A stretch of 54,140 bases of DNA, taken from the NCBI RefSeq assembly GCF_013378445.1, contig NZ_JABXYK010000025.1, forward strand, positions 1 to 54,140, read 5' to 3'. The DNA comes from Mycoplana rhizolycopersici (GTDB lineage Bacteria; Pseudomonadota; Alphaproteobacteria; Rhizobiales; Rhizobiaceae). The translations under genes and the position numbers were made by a program. The notes below the pieces were generated by a model. The model was given only the letters and a program-made list of their open reading frames with translations. It made no database searches and was not told the DNA's origin. Below are positions 44,890 through 53,780 of the stretch, piece after piece (position 1 is the stretch's first letter; each line of letters starts with the position of its first letter).

Positions 44890-46341
44890 TCAACGACGAC
44901 CGCCGCCGCGACCACCGCCGCCGCGTGGGGGACGGGCGTGGCCACCGCCTCGACCGCCGCCCCGGCTGGCCTGCGGTCTGCGATTACCGCCGCCGCTCAT
45001 CGACTGGCGCCCGCGATTGGACGAGACCTGCGTGTGCCTCTTGCTGCTGACGTTGCCCATGGCCGACGGGCGATTGCCCGAGCGCTTCTGCACCTGTCCT
45101 CCGGGCTTCGGCTTGGTGACCTTCCGGTTCGCGCTCTTCTGCTTGCCGCCTGCGCTGGCGCGATTGGCCACGTTTCCACCGTCCCGACGGGCACTGGCCG
45201 CCTGGCCGTCCCGGCGCGGGGCATCCGCGCGGCGCTGGACGTCGCCACGGTCCGCGCTCCCCGCGCGCTGACGCGCCCGGTCGGCATCCACCTTGCTCTT
45301 GCGGATATCGTCGACGGAAACCTTGCCTGGACGATTGGCAATCTTGTCTCCGCCGCTGCGCCGCACATCCTTGGCCCGGTTGGCAATGTTGTTGTCGCGG
45401 TTGGCCTTGAACTCATTCTTGAACTTGTCGCGATCGACGTTGGCAAGCTGGTTCTTGTCGAACTTGATCTTGGACCGGTCGACGTTTTTCCAGTCGACAT
45501 CGTTCATCTTGAACTTGTCGCGATCGATATCGATGTCGTTGAAGCACTTGTCGCAGTCGATATCGACGTCGCCGCCCCAATTGCCACCCCAGACACCCCA
45601 GTCGTCCCAGTCGACGGTCGCGGCCCAGATCGCGCCACCCGCGATCGCAGCGGCGAAATAGGGCGCAGTCGGATAATAGTAGCTCGGATAAGGGTCGTCG
45701 TAGTATGTGATCGGCGCCGGCGCATAACCGGGCTCGTAGAGCATTTGCGGCTCATACTGCGGAATATAGATCTTTTCCGGATCCGCCGCCTGGATGACGA
45801 CGTTGTCACCCTCGTTCACCACCTTCACCTTGTCGTCCGTCTTGATGACACCATCTGCGACCGCCTTGTCGCGCAGCGTCTGGATCGCCATCAGCACGTC
45901 TTTTTGCTGATAGGCCAGCGCGCTGCCGAGCGACTGGGTCCAGTCGAGGTCGTCGCCCATCATCTTCACGATGTCCGGATAGTTCAGCAGAGAGATGACG
46001 CTGTCGTCCCAGCTGTCCTTCGGCTGGAGATCCTTGTCCTTGATCTTCTGCTCGAGAAAGCGCTCGGCCTCGACGATCTGCAGCGGATAGAGGGAAGCCG
46101 AACTGACGAGCGCCACCAGTTCGTCTGGATAGAGCGCGATCCTCGCGACCAGGATTTCCAGTTCGTCTTCGGTGAGGAGGTTCTGATCCTCACCTGACGC
46201 CTGATCGGTTGCCGTGGACGTCGCGGCAGCCTGTTGTTGCGCGAATGCCGGTCCGGTCCAATCCGGGCTGGCGGTCAATGCCAGCAGCACGCCGACGGCC
46301 AGGCCAGGCCGCAATTGAAGAGAAAGCCTGTCGAAGCCCAT
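44890..46341 (-). CDS. DUF3300 family exported protein with Arg/Gly-rich tail
   Basis: The 483-residue protein has a signal peptide (residues 1-35) and an N-terminal DUF3300 domain with ELEILVARIALYPDELVALVSSASLYPLQIVEAERFL, AYQQKDVLMAIQTLRDKA, and the proline/tyrosine-rich YIPQYEPQMLYEPGYAPAP. A hydrophobic glycine/alanine segment follows. The C-terminal half is low in complexity: repeated Asp/Lys/Phe units around DIDIDRDKF and VDRDKFKNEF, then a basic Arg/Ala/Ser region, and finally an RGG-rich end. Function is unknown; it is usually adjacent to DUF2950. The ATG at 46341 was chosen from the signal peptide and GAGG upstream. Confidence 0.87.
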   Translation of the reverse strand: MGFDRLSLQLRPGLAVGVLLALTASPDWTGPAFAQQQAAATSTATDQASGEDQNLLTEDELEILVARIALYPDELVALVSSASLYPLQIVEAERFLEQKIKDKDLQPKDSWDDSVISLLNYPDIVKMMGDDLDWTQSLGSALAYQQKDVLMAIQTLRDKAVADGVIKTDDKVKVVNEGDNVVIQAADPEKIYIPQYEPQMLYEPGYAPAPITYYDDPYPSYYYPTAPYFAAAIAGGAIWAATVDWDDWGVWGGNWGGDVDIDCDKCFNDIDIDRDKFKMNDVDWKNVDRSKIKFDKNQLANVDRDKFKNEFKANRDNNIANRAKDVRRSGGDKIANRPGKVSVDDIRKSKVDADRARQRAGSADRGDVQRRADAPRRDGQAASARRDGGNVANRASAGGKQKSANRKVTKPKPGGQVQKRSGNRPSAMGNVSSKRHTQVSSNRGRQSMSGGGNRRPQASRGGGRGGGHARPPRGGGGRGGGRR

Positions 46342-46645
46342 GATCCTCAGCCCTCCATGCTTCAGTATCGGGAAAATTAACTGTCTGGCTGCAATGTCGA
46401 ATTGGAGTGCACGCTCGATCGGAGCCACTCGAAGAATAATTTTAGAGCCGCCGGCGCGACGGGCAATGCTCACACCCTAGCGCTCATTATTCATCAAGTA
46501 AGCGCGAAAAGATAGCGGAATCAACGATGCGCCACGCTTGTAATATTGGCCTGCGCTTCTTGCTCGGCCGGCATCACGCATGGTATATAAGCACGCCGCA
46601 TGTTCTTGCCGACTGGTCGCAACCAGATCTTGGGGAGGTTTGGCG
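46342..46645. promoter_or_regulatory. Divergent region of the DUF3300 and ankyrin genes
   Basis: The 304-base gap separates divergent genes and should contain both promoters. It has AT-rich parts near 46370-46450 and 46480-46520. No clear dyad, RNA gene or conserved site was recognised. Confidence 0.4.
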
Positions 46646-47236
46646 GTGAAGCCTGTTTTGATATCGATCATGGCCTTGCTGTCGCTGGCGGCATCGTCAT
46701 TTGCGGGTCCGCTGCACGATGCGGCCAAGGCCGGCAACAGCGCGCTCGTCAAACAACTGATAGACAAGGGCGCGGATCTGTCCGAGCCCGACGCCACGGG
46801 CGAACCCGCACTTGTCATCGCCGCCCTTGCCGGCAAACCGGATGTGGTGGCCGTCCTGCTCGATCGCGGCAACGACGTGGAGATCCGCAACAAGGGCGGC
46901 CTGACGGCGTTGCACGCCGCCTCCTATGGCGGATATCTCGATATCGTCGAGATGCTGGTCAAACGGGGCGCCGACGTCAACGACGTCAAGAATTTCTATC
47001 ACATGTCGCCACTTCACGCCGCAGCGGAGGAGGGGCACGCAGATATCGTCGCCTTCCTCCTGGCGCAGAAGGCGGATATCGAAGCGAAGGAACGAAATGG
47101 CTACACCCCGCTGACGCAGGCGGGATGGCGGTCCCACTGGGAGGCTGCGGACCTCCTTCTGAAGGCAGGGGCCACTTGCCAGAAGGCCGAGATCGTCGGC
47201 GACTGGCTGTACGGCGAGTGCACCAAACGGCAATAG
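46646..47236 (+). CDS. Exported ankyrin-repeat protein
   Basis: The 196-residue product has a signal peptide (KPVLISIMALLSLAASSFA) and about four ankyrin repeats: GPLHDAAKAGNSALVKQLIDKGADL, the GEPALVIAALAGKPDVVAVLLDRG unit, GLTALHAASYGGYLDIVEMLVKRGADV and SPLHAAAEEGHADIVAFLLAQKADI. A partial repeat and a C-terminal Cys pair follow. It is probably a periplasmic binding scaffold. The GTG at 46646 was chosen because GGGGAGG precedes it; it also gives a clean signal peptide. A YHS-domain gene follows after 41 bases, likely in the same operon. Confidence 0.87.
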   Translation: MKPVLISIMALLSLAASSFAGPLHDAAKAGNSALVKQLIDKGADLSEPDATGEPALVIAALAGKPDVVAVLLDRGNDVEIRNKGGLTALHAASYGGYLDIVEMLVKRGADVNDVKNFYHMSPLHAAAEEGHADIVAFLLAQKADIEAKERNGYTPLTQAGWRSHWEAADLLLKAGATCQKAEIVGDWLYGECTKRQ

Positions 47237-47277
47237 CTGCCGGTCAGGTGCGGGACGCCGCTCGATGGAGAGATCAC

Positions 47278-47775
47278 ATGGGCACTGCAAGATGGTTTGC
47301 CGCGGCCTTGCTCGGCGCTTCCACCATTCCGATTTCGGCCTGGGCCGAAGATTTCGTCAATACCGGATATTTCGGCAACGTCGCGATCAAGGGCTACGAT
47401 ACGGTCGCCTATTTCACGCAGCACGAGGCGGTCGAGGGCTCCCCGCAGTTCACCTACGACTGGCTCGGCGCCACCTGGCAGTTCGCAAGCGCCGAAAATC
47501 GCGATCTCTTCGCCAAGGAGCCGGCTAAGTATGCGCCGCAATATGGCGGCTATTGTGCCGACGGGGTGTCCTTCGGCACGGTCACGACCAATATCGACCC
47601 CAGGGCCTGGCGCATCATCGACGGAAAGCTGTACATCTCCTACGATCCGGGGGCTGCCGAAGGCTTCGAGAAGAATCCGAGCAAGCTGCCGGACTCGCAG
47701 AAGCACTGGGCCAATGTCGAAAAGACGCTTGTTTCGGAGAAGGACGCGGTCGACTGGCGCCACGCCCCCCAATGA
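47278..47775 (+). CDS. Exported YHS-domain protein
   Basis: The 165-residue protein has a signal peptide (MGTARWFAAALLGASTIPISAWA) and a YHS domain. The domain runs VAIKGYDTVAYFTQHEAVEGSPQFTYDWLGATWQFASAENRDLFAKEPAKYAPQYGGYCA, where the conserved GYD-VAYF and YGGYCA patterns are visible. YHS domains are thought to bind metals or occur beside metal and redox systems; exported versions have no settled role. It lies 41 bases after the ankyrin gene and converges with the cyclase gene. Confidence 0.88.
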   Translation: MGTARWFAAALLGASTIPISAWAEDFVNTGYFGNVAIKGYDTVAYFTQHEAVEGSPQFTYDWLGATWQFASAENRDLFAKEPAKYAPQYGGYCADGVSFGTVTTNIDPRAWRIIDGKLYISYDPGAAEGFEKNPSKLPDSQKHWANVEKTLVSEKDAVDWRHAPQ

Positions 47776-47811
47776 GATGGCCCGTCACGGTGGACTGCTC
47801 AGCGCAGCGTT

Positions 47812-50031
47812 TCACGGGGTTACGGAAAAGTACTTCGCCGCCTGCGGCGTGACGTGGACATAGTCCTGGTCGGGCTGGTGGCCGCCGGTGTTGCGCAGCA
47901 CGTAGCCGCAAACCATCCGGTTGAGGAAGTATCCCTCGAATTGCTCGCAAAGGCGATCGCCGCGAACCTCAGCCTTGCCGGTGATGCTGGTGTTGGCGGT
48001 GCGATAGGCGGTATCGCCGGTTCGGCCGAAATATTGCATGAACTCCGTTCCGTTGCGGTGGCGTCCGGCCCAGGTTCTGTTGTCGACAAGGGCCTTGAGG
48101 TCGCTTTCTCCCAGGCGATCGGCCCCGCCGGTTTCGATACCAAAGGGCCAAACGGGAACTCCGGCGCTCTGGAGCCCCCGAAGGTGATAGTCCAGATCGT
48201 CGGGGCGCCAGTAGTCATAGAGATGGCTGTAGTAGGTGAGGTTGACCTCGGAAAACATCGCGCGCAGTTTCTCCGCCTCCGCGCGGGCGGCGCGGCCGTC
48301 ACCCGCTTCGGCATAGGCGGCCGCGAGATATTCGCTCGCGGACTCCGAACCTGGTAGTTCCCTCTGCGCCGCCTGTATCAGCGATATCGCCGCGGCGTTC
48401 GATCTGGCGATGTAGAGAATGATGCCGGCGAGCAGCCTGAAGCTCGGTATCGGCGTCGGATCGAGGCGCAGGGAATATTCGGCCTCGGACACGGCCTGCG
48501 CGTGATCGCCGGTGAGGGCGAGGACCAGGCCGAAACTGGCATGGGCCTCCGGATCGTTGGGCTGGGCGGATACGGCGCGCTCCGCCGAAACTCTCGCCTC
48601 GTCGCCATGCCCGTCGACCAGTTGCAGCAATGCAAGCACCATGTGAGCGCGGGCATTGTCGGGATCGAGCTTCAGCGCTTCGCCGGCGGCGTCATAGGCG
48701 ATCTTGCGTGCAACGGCCGCCGACCAGATGTAGTTGAAGTCGTTGCGCCAGATATCGACCGCAATGCGGGCGATGCCGGCATGGGCATCGGCGAAGCGCG
48801 GATCGAGGTCGATCGCCTTCTGATAGTAGGACAGGGCCTGTCGGTAGCTCTGAACGTCTCCGAAGCTCGGCCCCTGCTGCTCGGCACGCATGTAGAAGTC
48901 GTAGGCTTCGAGGTTGTCGGTTGGAATGCGGGCAATCTGGTTGCGCTCGCCCTCGCTGATGCGGATCTCGAGCGCGGAAATGATCTTGGCGATCACGTCG
49001 TCCTGAACGGCGAAGAGATCGGCGAACTTCCTGTCGTATCGCTCCGCCCAAAGCGACAGGCCCGAGACGGCATCGATCAGCTTCACATTGATACGCAACT
49101 GCACGCCCGCGCGCTGGAGCGTTCCTTCGAGAAGGTACTTTACGCCCAGTTCGCCGGCGGCGCCCTGCGCTCCCCCTCCCGCCTCCGCAAGCGCAAACAC
49201 GGAGTGGCGCGCGATCACGAACAATCCGGAGACCTTTGAAAGTTCCGTGATGAGGTCGTCAGTCAGTCCTTGCGCCAGATGATCCTGCTCCCTGTCGCCG
49301 GTCACGTTGATGAAGGGCAGGACGGCGACCGAGGGCTTGTCGGGGAGGGGATAGGCGATACGTTCGCCTGCGGTATCGGCCGTCGACGGCCAAGGCTGCA
49401 ACCACGCCACCCCGCCGGCCAGGACAAGGATTGCTACGGCTGCCGCAGTGAAGGCGACATGCTTTCGGTTCCTGCGGTAGACGAGTCGTGAACTGACGCC
49501 CCTTCGGGACGTATCAGACAGTACGAGGTAGACGTGGACGGGATCATCGATGTTCTTGACCCATTGCGGCCCGACGTCGGTGAACGCCGCATCGGTCTGC
49601 CCCCGCACCTGATCGTGGGCGCTGCCAGAAAGGGCGATACCGCCCGGCTCTGCCAGTGTCTGGAGCCGGTCGGCGATATTGACGCCGTTGCCGTGGATGT
49701 CGTCGCCCTCAACGATCACGTCGCCCAAGTTGATGCCGATGCGGAACTGCAGCCGGCGGTCAACGGGCGTGTCGTCCTCCTGTTCGCGCTTGGCGTTCTG
49801 AACCTCGATTGCGCAGCGCAGGGCGTCGACGACGCTTCGGAATTCGACCAGCAGCCCATCGCCCATCGTCTTCACCAGCCGGCCGTGATGCATCTCGAAG
49901 GCGGGCGAAAAGACTTCGGCAAGATCGCGCTTGAAACGAGCGCGCGTCCCCTCCTCGTCGACCAGACTCAGTCGGCTGTAACCCACGACGTCAGCGATCA
50001 TGACGGCGGCAAGATGACGCTCCATAGGCAA
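47812..50031 (-). CDS. Class III adenylate cyclase-domain protein with TPR region
   Basis: The 739-residue protein starts with a class III nucleotide cyclase domain (residues 5-170). Metal Asp14 and Asp58, the adenine-selecting Lys54, and the transition-state Asn118 and Arg122 in GVNIADRLQ are present, so the domain looks catalytically competent. A single membrane helix follows at 191-211. The rest contains a TolB/FlgO-like segment (SVAVLPFINVTGDREQDHLAQGLTDDLITELSKV) and several TPR units such as ALSYYQKAIDLDPRFADAHAGIARI. This build is common in rhizobia, which have many cyclase paralogues; inputs are unknown. An alternative start lies two codons downstream. Confidence 0.88.
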   Translation of the reverse strand: MPMERHLAAVMIADVVGYSRLSLVDEEGTRARFKRDLAEVFSPAFEMHHGRLVKTMGDGLLVEFRSVVDALRCAIEVQNAKREQEDDTPVDRRLQFRIGINLGDVIVEGDDIHGNGVNIADRLQTLAEPGGIALSGSAHDQVRGQTDAAFTDVGPQWVKNIDDPVHVYLVLSDTSRRGVSSRLVYRRNRKHVAFTAAAVAILVLAGGVAWLQPWPSTADTAGERIAYPLPDKPSVAVLPFINVTGDREQDHLAQGLTDDLITELSKVSGLFVIARHSVFALAEAGGGAQGAAGELGVKYLLEGTLQRAGVQLRINVKLIDAVSGLSLWAERYDRKFADLFAVQDDVIAKIISALEIRISEGERNQIARIPTDNLEAYDFYMRAEQQGPSFGDVQSYRQALSYYQKAIDLDPRFADAHAGIARIAVDIWRNDFNYIWSAAVARKIAYDAAGEALKLDPDNARAHMVLALLQLVDGHGDEARVSAERAVSAQPNDPEAHASFGLVLALTGDHAQAVSEAEYSLRLDPTPIPSFRLLAGIILYIARSNAAAISLIQAAQRELPGSESASEYLAAAYAEAGDGRAARAEAEKLRAMFSEVNLTYYSHLYDYWRPDDLDYHLRGLQSAGVPVWPFGIETGGADRLGESDLKALVDNRTWAGRHRNGTEFMQYFGRTGDTAYRTANTSITGKAEVRGDRLCEQFEGYFLNRMVCGYVLRNTGGHQPDQDYVHVTPQAAKYFSVTP

Positions 50032-50118
50032 TAATCCACGAAGCTAGCAGTCTGCACATGCTACAGCAGCTTGGCGGCTACGACCATGTGCTTCGCCCGG
50101 TTCGCCTTCGGTACGGCC

Positions 50119-50925
50119 TTATTGGGGAAACAGGAAGGTCACCACGAACCGGAAACCGAGACCCTCCTGGGCATTTTCCGGCGCATCGGCCCAATAGCGT
50201 AGTCCAGCGGTGAAGCTGACCGGCTGTTTGTCGAACTTCACCAGCTTGCCAACGGTGAAATTGACTGGGACCGACCATTGGTCGCCCTCCCAGTCGTAGG
50301 TCGACTCGGTGTTCAGCGTGAAGGTCCAGGCATCGGGCGTCGTGTAGGAGACAAACGGCTGAAGGAACGTCGAATTGACGTCGACGCGATCATCCTCGCC
50401 GGCAAACGACCAGATGTGGTTTGCAAGCATGCCGTAGGTCCACGGGCCTTGCTGCTTCAGCGCCACCGCCGTCGGGCCGGCTCCCCATTTGCCGCTACCG
50501 GTCAGTTCGTCGGTCGCGGTGGGGATGAGGAATACCGGCCCGAGGCCCCATATCAGACCGCCTGGCCCGGGTTGCTTGGGAGAGAGGAAAAGGCTCTGGG
50601 TGATGTCGCCAAGGCCGAACTGATGGCCGGACGGACCGGCGATGTCGTTCTGCCAGATCAGCGGCATGATCGTGCGCGAGATGACGTTCCAGTCCTCGTT
50701 GATCGAGATCGGGATGACGGGCTGGATGTTCAGCGTCTCCCGGTTACCGTCCTCCGGACCGAACCCGCGATCGTAATTGAACTGGAACGGCACGCTGATC
50801 ATCGATGCGACGGGATTGGTCAGCTTCTTGGCAAGATCCGCACTGCTATCCTGCGCCGCGGCCGTGCCACAGGATACCATCCACGCAAACAGCACGGCAC
50901 CGGCCAGATCTGCTTTCGCTGCCAT
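50119..50925 (-). CDS. Outer-membrane beta-barrel-type exported protein (transporter-like)
   Basis: The 268-residue product has a signal peptide (residues 1-25, ending GTAAAQDSS) and alternating amphipathic strands rich in aromatic residues, ending with FRFVVTFLFPQ, whose penultimate region fits an outer-membrane beta barrel. VASMISVPFQFNYDRGFGPEDGNRETLNIQPVIPISINEDWNVISRTIMPLIWQ resembles proteins annotated as transporter or phenol meta-pathway-like outer-membrane proteins. The function is unknown. GGGGAGAC precedes the ATG at 50925. It lies between the pit and cyclase genes on the same strand and is probably an independent unit. Confidence 0.7.
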   Translation of the reverse strand: MAAKADLAGAVLFAWMVSCGTAAAQDSSADLAKKLTNPVASMISVPFQFNYDRGFGPEDGNRETLNIQPVIPISINEDWNVISRTIMPLIWQNDIAGPSGHQFGLGDITQSLFLSPKQPGPGGLIWGLGPVFLIPTATDELTGSGKWGAGPTAVALKQQGPWTYGMLANHIWSFAGEDDRVDVNSTFLQPFVSYTTPDAWTFTLNTESTYDWEGDQWSVPVNFTVGKLVKFDKQPVSFTAGLRYWADAPENAQEGLGFRFVVTFLFPQ

Positions 50926-51030
50926 ACCCGTCTCCCCGATGCACACGTGCGAATCTGTCGACGTGAAACGTGCCTTCAACTTCGTTGCCTGGCAAGGGCC
51001 TCGGGGGAGCGTGCGGCCGGCCGGCGCGGT

Positions 51031-52041
51031 TCAGTGCCCACCGAAGAGGCCGACCACCCAGTAGGTGAGGGCGGATACGACGGCAGCCGCGGGCAGGGTG
51101 ACGAACCAGGCGACGACGATGTTTCCGGCAAGCCCCCAGCGCACAGCGGAGACGCGCCGCGCAGCACCGACGCCGATGATCGCGCCGGTGATCGTGTGCG
51201 TCGTCGAAACCGGGATACCGAGCCAGGTGGCAGCGAAGAGGGTGATGGCGCCGCCGGTCTCCGCGCAGAAGCCCTGCATCGGGTTCAGCTTGGTGATCTT
51301 CGAGCCCATCGTGTGGACGATTCGCCAGCCCCCGAACAGCGTGCCCAGCGCAATCGCCGCCTGGCAGGTGATCACCACCCAGAAGGGGACATAGAATTCC
51401 GATCCGAGATGCCCCTGCGAATACAACAGGACAGCGATGATGCCCATCGTCTTCTGCGCATCGTTGCCGCCGTGCCCGAGCGAATAGAGCGAGGCGGATA
51501 TGAACTGCAGCCCGCGGAAGCTGTTGTCGACAGCAAACGGCGTCTGGCGCACGCAGATCCAGGAGACGAGCAACACCAGCATCAGCGCCAGGAAGAAGCC
51601 GATGGCAGGCGACATGAAGATCGCGCCGACCGTCTTCAGCACTCCGGACAGGACGATGGAATCAAAACCGCTTCTGGCAAGCCCCGCGCCCACGAGCCCG
51701 CCGATCAGCGCATGCGAGGAACTGGACGGGATCCCGAACAGCCAGGTGACGACGTTCCAGATGATCGCGCCGATCAGGGCCGAGAAGATCACCGCCGGCG
51801 AGACGATCGCGGGATCGATGATCCCCCGGCCGATCGTCTCTGCGACATGCAGGCCGAAGAACAGAAAGGCGATGAAGTTGAAGAAGGCGGCCCACATGAC
51901 CGCGTATTGCGGCCGCAGCACCCGGGTCGAGACGATCGTGGCGATCGAGTTCGCTGCGTCGTGCAACCCGTTCAGGAAGTCAAACAGCAGGGCGATGCCG
52001 ATGAGCGCCACCAGCAGAGGCAGGGCGAGGGTGGCGTCCAT
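51031..52041 (-). CDS. pit: Low-affinity inorganic phosphate transporter Pit
   Basis: The 336-residue membrane protein has the paired PiT motifs: DFLNGLHDAANSIATIVSTRVLRP near residue 21 and SLGHGGNDAQKTMGIIAVLL in the second half. There are about ten hydrophobic segments and GIPVSTTHTITGAIIGVG near the C-terminus. It imports phosphate (with divalent metal) using the proton gradient. It overlaps the orfA stop (TGATG) and is controlled with it. In Sinorhizobium orfA-pit is repressed by PhoB under phosphate limitation. Confidence 0.94.
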   Translation of the reverse strand: MDATLALPLLVALIGIALLFDFLNGLHDAANSIATIVSTRVLRPQYAVMWAAFFNFIAFLFFGLHVAETIGRGIIDPAIVSPAVIFSALIGAIIWNVVTWLFGIPSSSSHALIGGLVGAGLARSGFDSIVLSGVLKTVGAIFMSPAIGFFLALMLVLLVSWICVRQTPFAVDNSFRGLQFISASLYSLGHGGNDAQKTMGIIAVLLYSQGHLGSEFYVPFWVVITCQAAIALGTLFGGWRIVHTMGSKITKLNPMQGFCAETGGAITLFAATWLGIPVSTTHTITGAIIGVGAARRVSAVRWGLAGNIVVAWFVTLPAAAVVSALTYWVVGLFGGH

Positions 52042-52700
52042 CAGACGTTCTCGATCACGATGCCGCTGATTTCATTGGCCACGTCTTCGAAGCGGTCCAC
52101 GACTTTTTCAAGCTCGCCGTAGAGTTCGCTGCCGATCATGTAGGCCATCGGGTTGGACGCGCCATGGCGCTGGAACAAGTCCTTCAGCCCTTTTTCATGC
52201 AGTTCATCGGCCCGCCCCTCGATGCGCATCACCTCTTCGGCAATCGCATTGAGGCGCGGTGCATTCGTGCCGATCTTATGGAGCTGCGGTATCGCTTCGC
52301 TCACCAGGTGGGCCGCCTTGACGATGATCGCGCCCATTTCCTGCATGCCGGGATCGAAGCTTTTCTGCTCGAACAGCCGGATTGTCTTGACGGTTTTGTG
52401 CATCATGTCGATGGCGTCATCGAGCGACTGGATCAGGTCCTTGATGTCGCCGCGGTCGAAGGGCGTGATGAAGCTCTTGCGAACGGCGAGCAGCACTTCG
52501 GCCGTGATATGGTCGGCCTTGTCCTCGAGTTCGACGATGCGGTCGCAATGCTTTTCTATTTCAGGCCCTCCGGCGAGAACCTTCTCCAGCGCCTCCGCCG
52601 CTCCGACCACCGTTTTCGCATGCGCGTCGAACATGTCGAAGAACCGGTCTTCCCGGGGCATCAAGGCGCGAAACCAACTCAGCACGTGGCGTTTTCCCAT
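52041..52700 (-). CDS. PhoU-like DUF47 protein, Pit accessory protein (OrfA)
   Basis: The 219-residue helical protein belongs to the DUF47/PhoU-like family: WFRALMPREDRFFDMFDAHAKTVVGAAEAL, DIKDLIQSLDDAIDMMHKTVKTIRLF and the C-terminal ELEKVVDRFEDVANEISGIVIENV. Members are encoded next to Pit transporters and modulate phosphate uptake. Its stop overlaps the pit start by one base. The ATG at 52700 lies only 2 bases from a PHO box and so lacks a ribosome site. A GTG at 52685 (MLSWFRALMP) could be the true start. Confidence 0.9.
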   Translation of the reverse strand: MGKRHVLSWFRALMPREDRFFDMFDAHAKTVVGAAEALEKVLAGGPEIEKHCDRIVELEDKADHITAEVLLAVRKSFITPFDRGDIKDLIQSLDDAIDMMHKTVKTIRLFEQKSFDPGMQEMGAIIVKAAHLVSEAIPQLHKIGTNAPRLNAIAEEVMRIEGRADELHEKGLKDLFQRHGASNPMAYMIGSELYGELEKVVDRFEDVANEISGIVIENV

Positions 52701-52702
52701 AT

Positions 52703-52720
52703 ATGACAGTTTTATGACAG
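52703..52720 (-). promoter_or_regulatory. PHO box of the orfA-pit operon
   Basis: On the minus strand the sequence reads CTGTCAT-AAAA-CTGTCAT, two perfect 7-base PhoB half-sites with the standard 4-base spacer. It ends 2 bases before the annotated start codon. That location would block transcription or initiation, in line with PhoB-mediated repression of orfA-pit known in Sinorhizobium. Confidence 0.85.
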
Positions 52721-53313
52721 CGCCTTAACGGAATGCGGCCGCCATGAAAAGACGCGAAATACCGGAAATCGGCTACCCTTCCGGCATCTCCTGCCTTAAT
52801 TCACTGCCTTTTGGGGTAGCGGTTGATTGCCTGCAGTCTTCGGCGCGCCTATTTCGATACCATGCTCTCGTACGAACAAAGACAGCGTCGGCGCAGAGCC
52901 ACTCGGCCGTATTTTCATGGTTTCGTTGTCGATGACGCCGGCGGCGGAGATAGCTTTGCCCCCGATGTGGATTTCCGCGAAGCTGCCAAGGCCCGCGTCC
53001 CATGTTGCCAATTTGCATCGCAAATCAGCAATCCGCAATCAGCCTTGTCTCAGCGACCTCAATGTCAGGCCGATGGACGCCACTTTGGCCAGCTTGCCTG
53101 CAGTTGGAATCGGATACGCAGAGCGACATCGGCGTGCATTGACGCTCTTTATTCCGCCGCTGTCTCCCTCATCAACGCTTTCTCTCGTCGCGCAATCACC
53201 GCCGGATCGTTCATGAATCCGTCCTACGGCCGGGCTTGCGGCCGCGCTTCTGGTAGCCGTTGGCTGTGCTACCGTCACGAATGCCAAACCTATGATCCGT
53301 TTGACTCTCATGG
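52721..53313. other. Stretch without a recognisable gene
   Basis: No gene with family support is seen in these roughly 590 bases. A frame at 52796-53038 (minus, 80 codons) is open but unrecognised. A short frame beginning MNDPAVIARREKALMRET at 53214 (minus) ends after about 21 codons and may be a gene remnant. The stretch borders a decayed insertion sequence, so it probably contains other debris. Confidence 0.45.
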
Positions 53314-53638
53314 TCAGCCAGCGGCCTCCAAATTCCGGCCTCGGTCATCCACTGACGCAGCGTCTACTTGGCGACCCGAAATCCGGTGCAGCTCGATCAG
53401 CTTCTCGCGCGCCAGCGTCGGACCGAAATCCAGATAGCGTTCGCGGATCAGATCCGGCGCTGCATTGCGGAAATTCTCGCTGTGGCGCAGACCGGCCGGA
53501 CCATCCTGATCATAGGCCTGCAGCAGCCTGTGGACCTGACTTCGACTGAGGTCGAGCAACTCAGCCGCGTGGACAACCTCAGGCGCGCGTCGCGGATCTT
53601 CTGATGACTTCGAGGCGATGCAACTCTTTCTGCGACAT
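53314..53638 (-). pseudogene. Frameshifted transposase remnant, ISNCY-like
   Basis: On the minus strand MSQKELHRLEVI starts at 53638. After a one-base shift the frame continues as AAELLDLSRSQVHRLLQAYDQDGPAGLRH and YLDFGPTLAREKLIELHRI. After another shift it reads TLRQWMTEAGIWRP, near 53316. Put together, this is the N-terminal DNA-binding part of an ISNCY-type transposase; the catalytic region is missing. At least two frameshifts and the truncation make it inactive. The family name is from memory of the characteristic helix-turn-helix and DFGPTLA motifs. Confidence 0.75.
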
Positions 53639-53746
53639 GGTGATCAAACAGGACATGACGACTCCGACCGCTCATGGTCTCGACCAGGCTGAGGGTCGCC
53701 ACCCTTGCTCCCGACGTTGATATTGATCAGCGCGTCGAGAGGCGAG

Positions 53747-53780
53747 ACTGTCGCATCTCTGACTGCCCCAACTGTCGCAT
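53747..53780. repeat. Direct repeat ACTGTCGCAT, probable insertion-sequence end
   Basis: ACTGTCGCAT occurs at 53747-53756 and again at 53771-53780, about 110 bases upstream of the transposase remnant start. Short repeated terminal motifs at this position suggest the surviving end of the insertion sequence. No matching opposite end or target duplication was found. Confidence 0.45.

Noticed and set aside
45290-45560. Repeated GTCGATATC-like units looking like a repeat array
   Set aside because: They are coding repeats for Asp/Lys/Phe-rich units of the DUF3300 protein with irregular spacing, not a CRISPR or intergenic repeat.
52796-53038. An 80-codon minus-strand open frame
   Set aside because: It has no recognised similarity and no clear ribosome site, and it lies in a region of gene debris. 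It is mentioned only as an open frame.
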